NCBI GenBank assembly: GCA_027049085.1
Contig: JALTVH010000201.1
Span: 1-12,926 of the forward strand
DNA: 12,926 nucleotides
Source of the DNA: Aquificaceae bacterium
Lineage (GTDB): Bacteria; Aquificota; Aquificia; Aquificales; Aquificaceae
Direction: 5' to 3'
The first letter of the stretch is position 1, and each line of letters opens with the position of its first letter. Positions 12,657 to 12,926 of this stretch are shown one piece after another. The notes under the pieces are model-generated. The model was not told where the DNA came from and searched no databases. It saw only the letters and a program-made list of their open reading frames with translations. The position numbers and the translations under genes were made by a program.

Positions 12657-12662
12657 ATTATA
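12657..12662 (-). promoter_or_regulatory. -10 box of tRNA-Pro
   Basis: TATAAT on the minus strand ends 14 bases upstream of the first tRNA base, giving a short leader of about 7 bases. It overlaps the first base of the miaA start codon on the other strand. No good -35 is visible. This promoter probably also drives the methyltransferase gene. Confidence 0.5.
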
Positions 12663-12926
12663 TGCCTCACCTTATCGTCATCGGAGGACCCACTGCGGGC
12701 GGAAAGTCTCAAATTGCCGCGGATCTTGCTCTGAGAATCGGCGGGGAGATCATCAGCGCTGACTCAATGTGTCTTTACAGGGGTATGGATATTGGGACAG
12801 CCAAGCCTCTGGAAGAGATGAATAGGGTTCCCCACCACCTCATTGACGTCTTTGAGCCGGGGGAGAGGGTTGATGCCAAGGTTTATGAGAGGCTTGCAAT
12901 GGAAAAGATAGAAGAGATTTCCTCTC
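12662..12926 (+). CDS. miaA: tRNA dimethylallyltransferase, N-terminal part (runs off the window)
   Basis: The first 88 residues of MiaA, which adds a dimethylallyl group to A37 of tRNAs that read UNN codons. The start MPHLIVIGGPTAGGKSQ holds the P-loop (GPTAGGKS), followed by EIISADSMCLYRGMDIGTAK, a MiaA hallmark, and VPHHLIDV. The common ISADSMQVYRG reads SADSMCLYRG here, with Cys replacing Gln. The ATG at 12662 is the natural family start; no Shine-Dalgarno precedes it, and the AATAAT box at 12650-12655 suggests a leaderless mRNA. The frame is open to the window end, so the protein continues beyond. The neighbouring tRNA genes (Pro and Arg) do not read UNN codons and are not expected substrates. 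Confidence 0.95.
   Translation, partial: MPHLIVIGGPTAGGKSQIAADLALRIGGEIISADSMCLYRGMDIGTAKPLEEMNRVPHHLIDVFEPGERVDAKVYERLAMEKIEEISS

Noticed and set aside
12569..12712. N-terminal extension of the methyltransferase frame through tRNA-Pro
   Set aside because: The bases form a complete tRNA cloverleaf; the extra residues have no methyltransferase character, and the conserved motif X begins after the TTG at 12568.
1..12926. CRISPR arrays, insertion sequences or prophage genes
   Set aside because: I found no regularly spaced repeats, transposase, integrase or terminal inverted repeats anywhere in the window.

Overview
The window looks like ordinary chromosome from a thermophilic Aquificales bacterium, probably family Aquificaceae. 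The strongest clue is the superoxide dismutase (2860-3495, minus), which closely matches my memory of the Aquifex pyrophilus Fe-SOD. Supporting clues are lysine/arginine/glutamate-rich proteins, heavy AGG and ATA use, very tight gene packing, and unrelated housekeeping genes sharing transcription units. I see no insertion sequence, phage gene or CRISPR array.

Layout. (1) 1-1419 plus: the 3' end of ileS, then nrnA. (2) 1420-1554: an intergenic stretch with three possible hairpins and a TATAAT box directly before a small unrecognised gene (1555-1974). (3) 2059-2619 plus: a five-helix membrane protein resembling the urate oxidase N-terminal (PuuD) domain, closed by a clear terminator. (4) Minus: sod (2860-3495), then a small basic protein (2603-2830) that runs antisense into that terminator. 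(5) 3583-8467 plus: a tight run of seven genes, thiL, a tandem HD-domain protein, trpC, an acidic unknown, a cysteine-free thioredoxin-fold protein, a HIT-family hydrolase/phosphorylase and an OppD-like ABC ATPase. (6) Minus: nnrE-nnrD fusion (8732-10258) followed by flgM (8464-8730). (7) 10267-11657 plus: gmhA and nadK, overlapping by 4 bases. (8) Minus: tRNA-Pro(TGG), a Dam-family adenine methyltransferase and tRNA-Arg(TCT). (9) 12662 to the end, plus: the 5' part of miaA.

Roles. Most genes are metabolic or repair housekeeping: nicotinamide nucleotide supply and repair (nadK, nnrED), thiamine diphosphate (thiL), tryptophan (trpC), heptose for LPS (gmhA), RNA turnover (nrnA), translation (ileS, two tRNAs, miaA), oxidative defence (sod) and flagellar control (flgM). 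The operons mix pathways, which is usual for Aquifex-type genomes.

The points most worth a second look are four. The HD protein appears to be an internal duplication whose first HD domain has lost its metal ligands. The methyltransferase reading frame begins at a TTG two bases after the 3' end of tRNA-Pro. Several first genes (1555, thiL, miaA, nnrED) lack a Shine-Dalgarno and have a -10-like box 7-9 bases before the start, as expected of leaderless mRNAs. The sod/thiL divergent promoter region carries an imperfect palindrome over both promoters. I do not see a convincing new multi-gene system.
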